Assembly: GCA_927911695.1 (NCBI GenBank)
Contig: CAKMQO010000007.1
Location: 1-7,195, forward strand
Direction of reading: 5' to 3'
From: an uncultured Gemella sp.
GTDB lineage: Bacteria; Bacillota; Bacilli; Staphylococcales; Gemellaceae
Length of the DNA: 7,195 nt
Shown here: piece by piece, positions 7,109 through 7,195 of the stretch
Position numbering within the stretch: the first letter of the stretch is position 1
Layout of the letters: each line of letters opens with the position of its first letter
Notes under the pieces: generated by a model
What the model was told of the DNA's origin: nothing
Database searches by the model: none
Seen by the model: the letters and a program-made list of their open reading frames with translations, nothing else
Translations under genes and position numbers: made by a program

Positions 7109-7161
7109 TCATTTTATGTTATATGGTAAGTAATATTGTAATGTAGAAAAGAGGCTTTACA

Positions 7162-7195
7162 TTGAAACAACTAATAAAAAGTAAAATAGAAAAAC
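7162..7195 (+). CDS. Possible start of an unidentified gene (partial)
   Basis: A TTG at 7162 is preceded by GAGG (7151-7154) with a 7-base gap, which is good spacing. It opens a frame reading MKQLIKSKIEK to the window end. Only 11 codons are visible and no family can be recognised. The spacing of site and start is the only support, so this may be chance. Confidence 0.35.
   Translation, partial: MKQLIKSKIEK

Noticed and set aside
6890..7110. CRISPR array or tRNA/tmRNA in the hairpin region.
   Set aside because: There are no regularly spaced direct repeats, no tRNA-like arms and no CCA-type end; the structure consists only of inverted repeats.

Overview
The window is a short, AT-rich stretch of chromosome from a low-GC Gram-positive bacterium (Bacilli). 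Very AT-rich spacers, TTG start candidates, strong AAGGAG ribosome binding sites and the rnr-smpB gene pair all fit. The extreme AT content together with a LctP-type lactate permease points to something like Gemella or a neighbour of the staphylococci; the genus is an inference, not a demonstration.

Layout, all on the + strand. (1) About 1-2112: rnr, RNase R, whose first codons lie before the window and whose N-terminal helix-turn-helix region appears to be broken by two single-T insertions. (2) 2124-2588: smpB, 11 bases after rnr, closed by a strong intrinsic terminator at 2623-2661. (3) 2662-3114: a long AT-rich spacer with a good promoter overlapped by an inverted repeat; it feeds a roughly 240-base leader. 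(4) 3115-4770: lctP, L-lactate permease, with its own terminator at 4788-4819. (5) 4771-4983: a spacer with a 9-base inverted repeat and a near-consensus extended -10 promoter for typA. (6) 4984-6827: typA/bipA, a ribosome-associated GTPase, split in two by a single missing T near 5953, followed by a terminator at 6835-6874. (7) 6890-7110: a dense cluster of hairpins, the last with a T run. It lies before what may be the start of another gene at 7162 with a TTG codon.

Functionally, rnr and smpB form the usual quality-control pair: SmpB delivers tmRNA to stalled ribosomes, and RNase R degrades the defective mRNA and other structured RNA. LctP moves lactate across the membrane, and TypA acts on ribosomes under stress. 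lctP and typA look like separate single-gene transcription units with good ribosome binding sites. No new multi-gene system is visible. The points worth a second look are the three single-T frame disruptions in two housekeeping genes, the operator-like repeat on the lctP promoter, and the structured element after typA.
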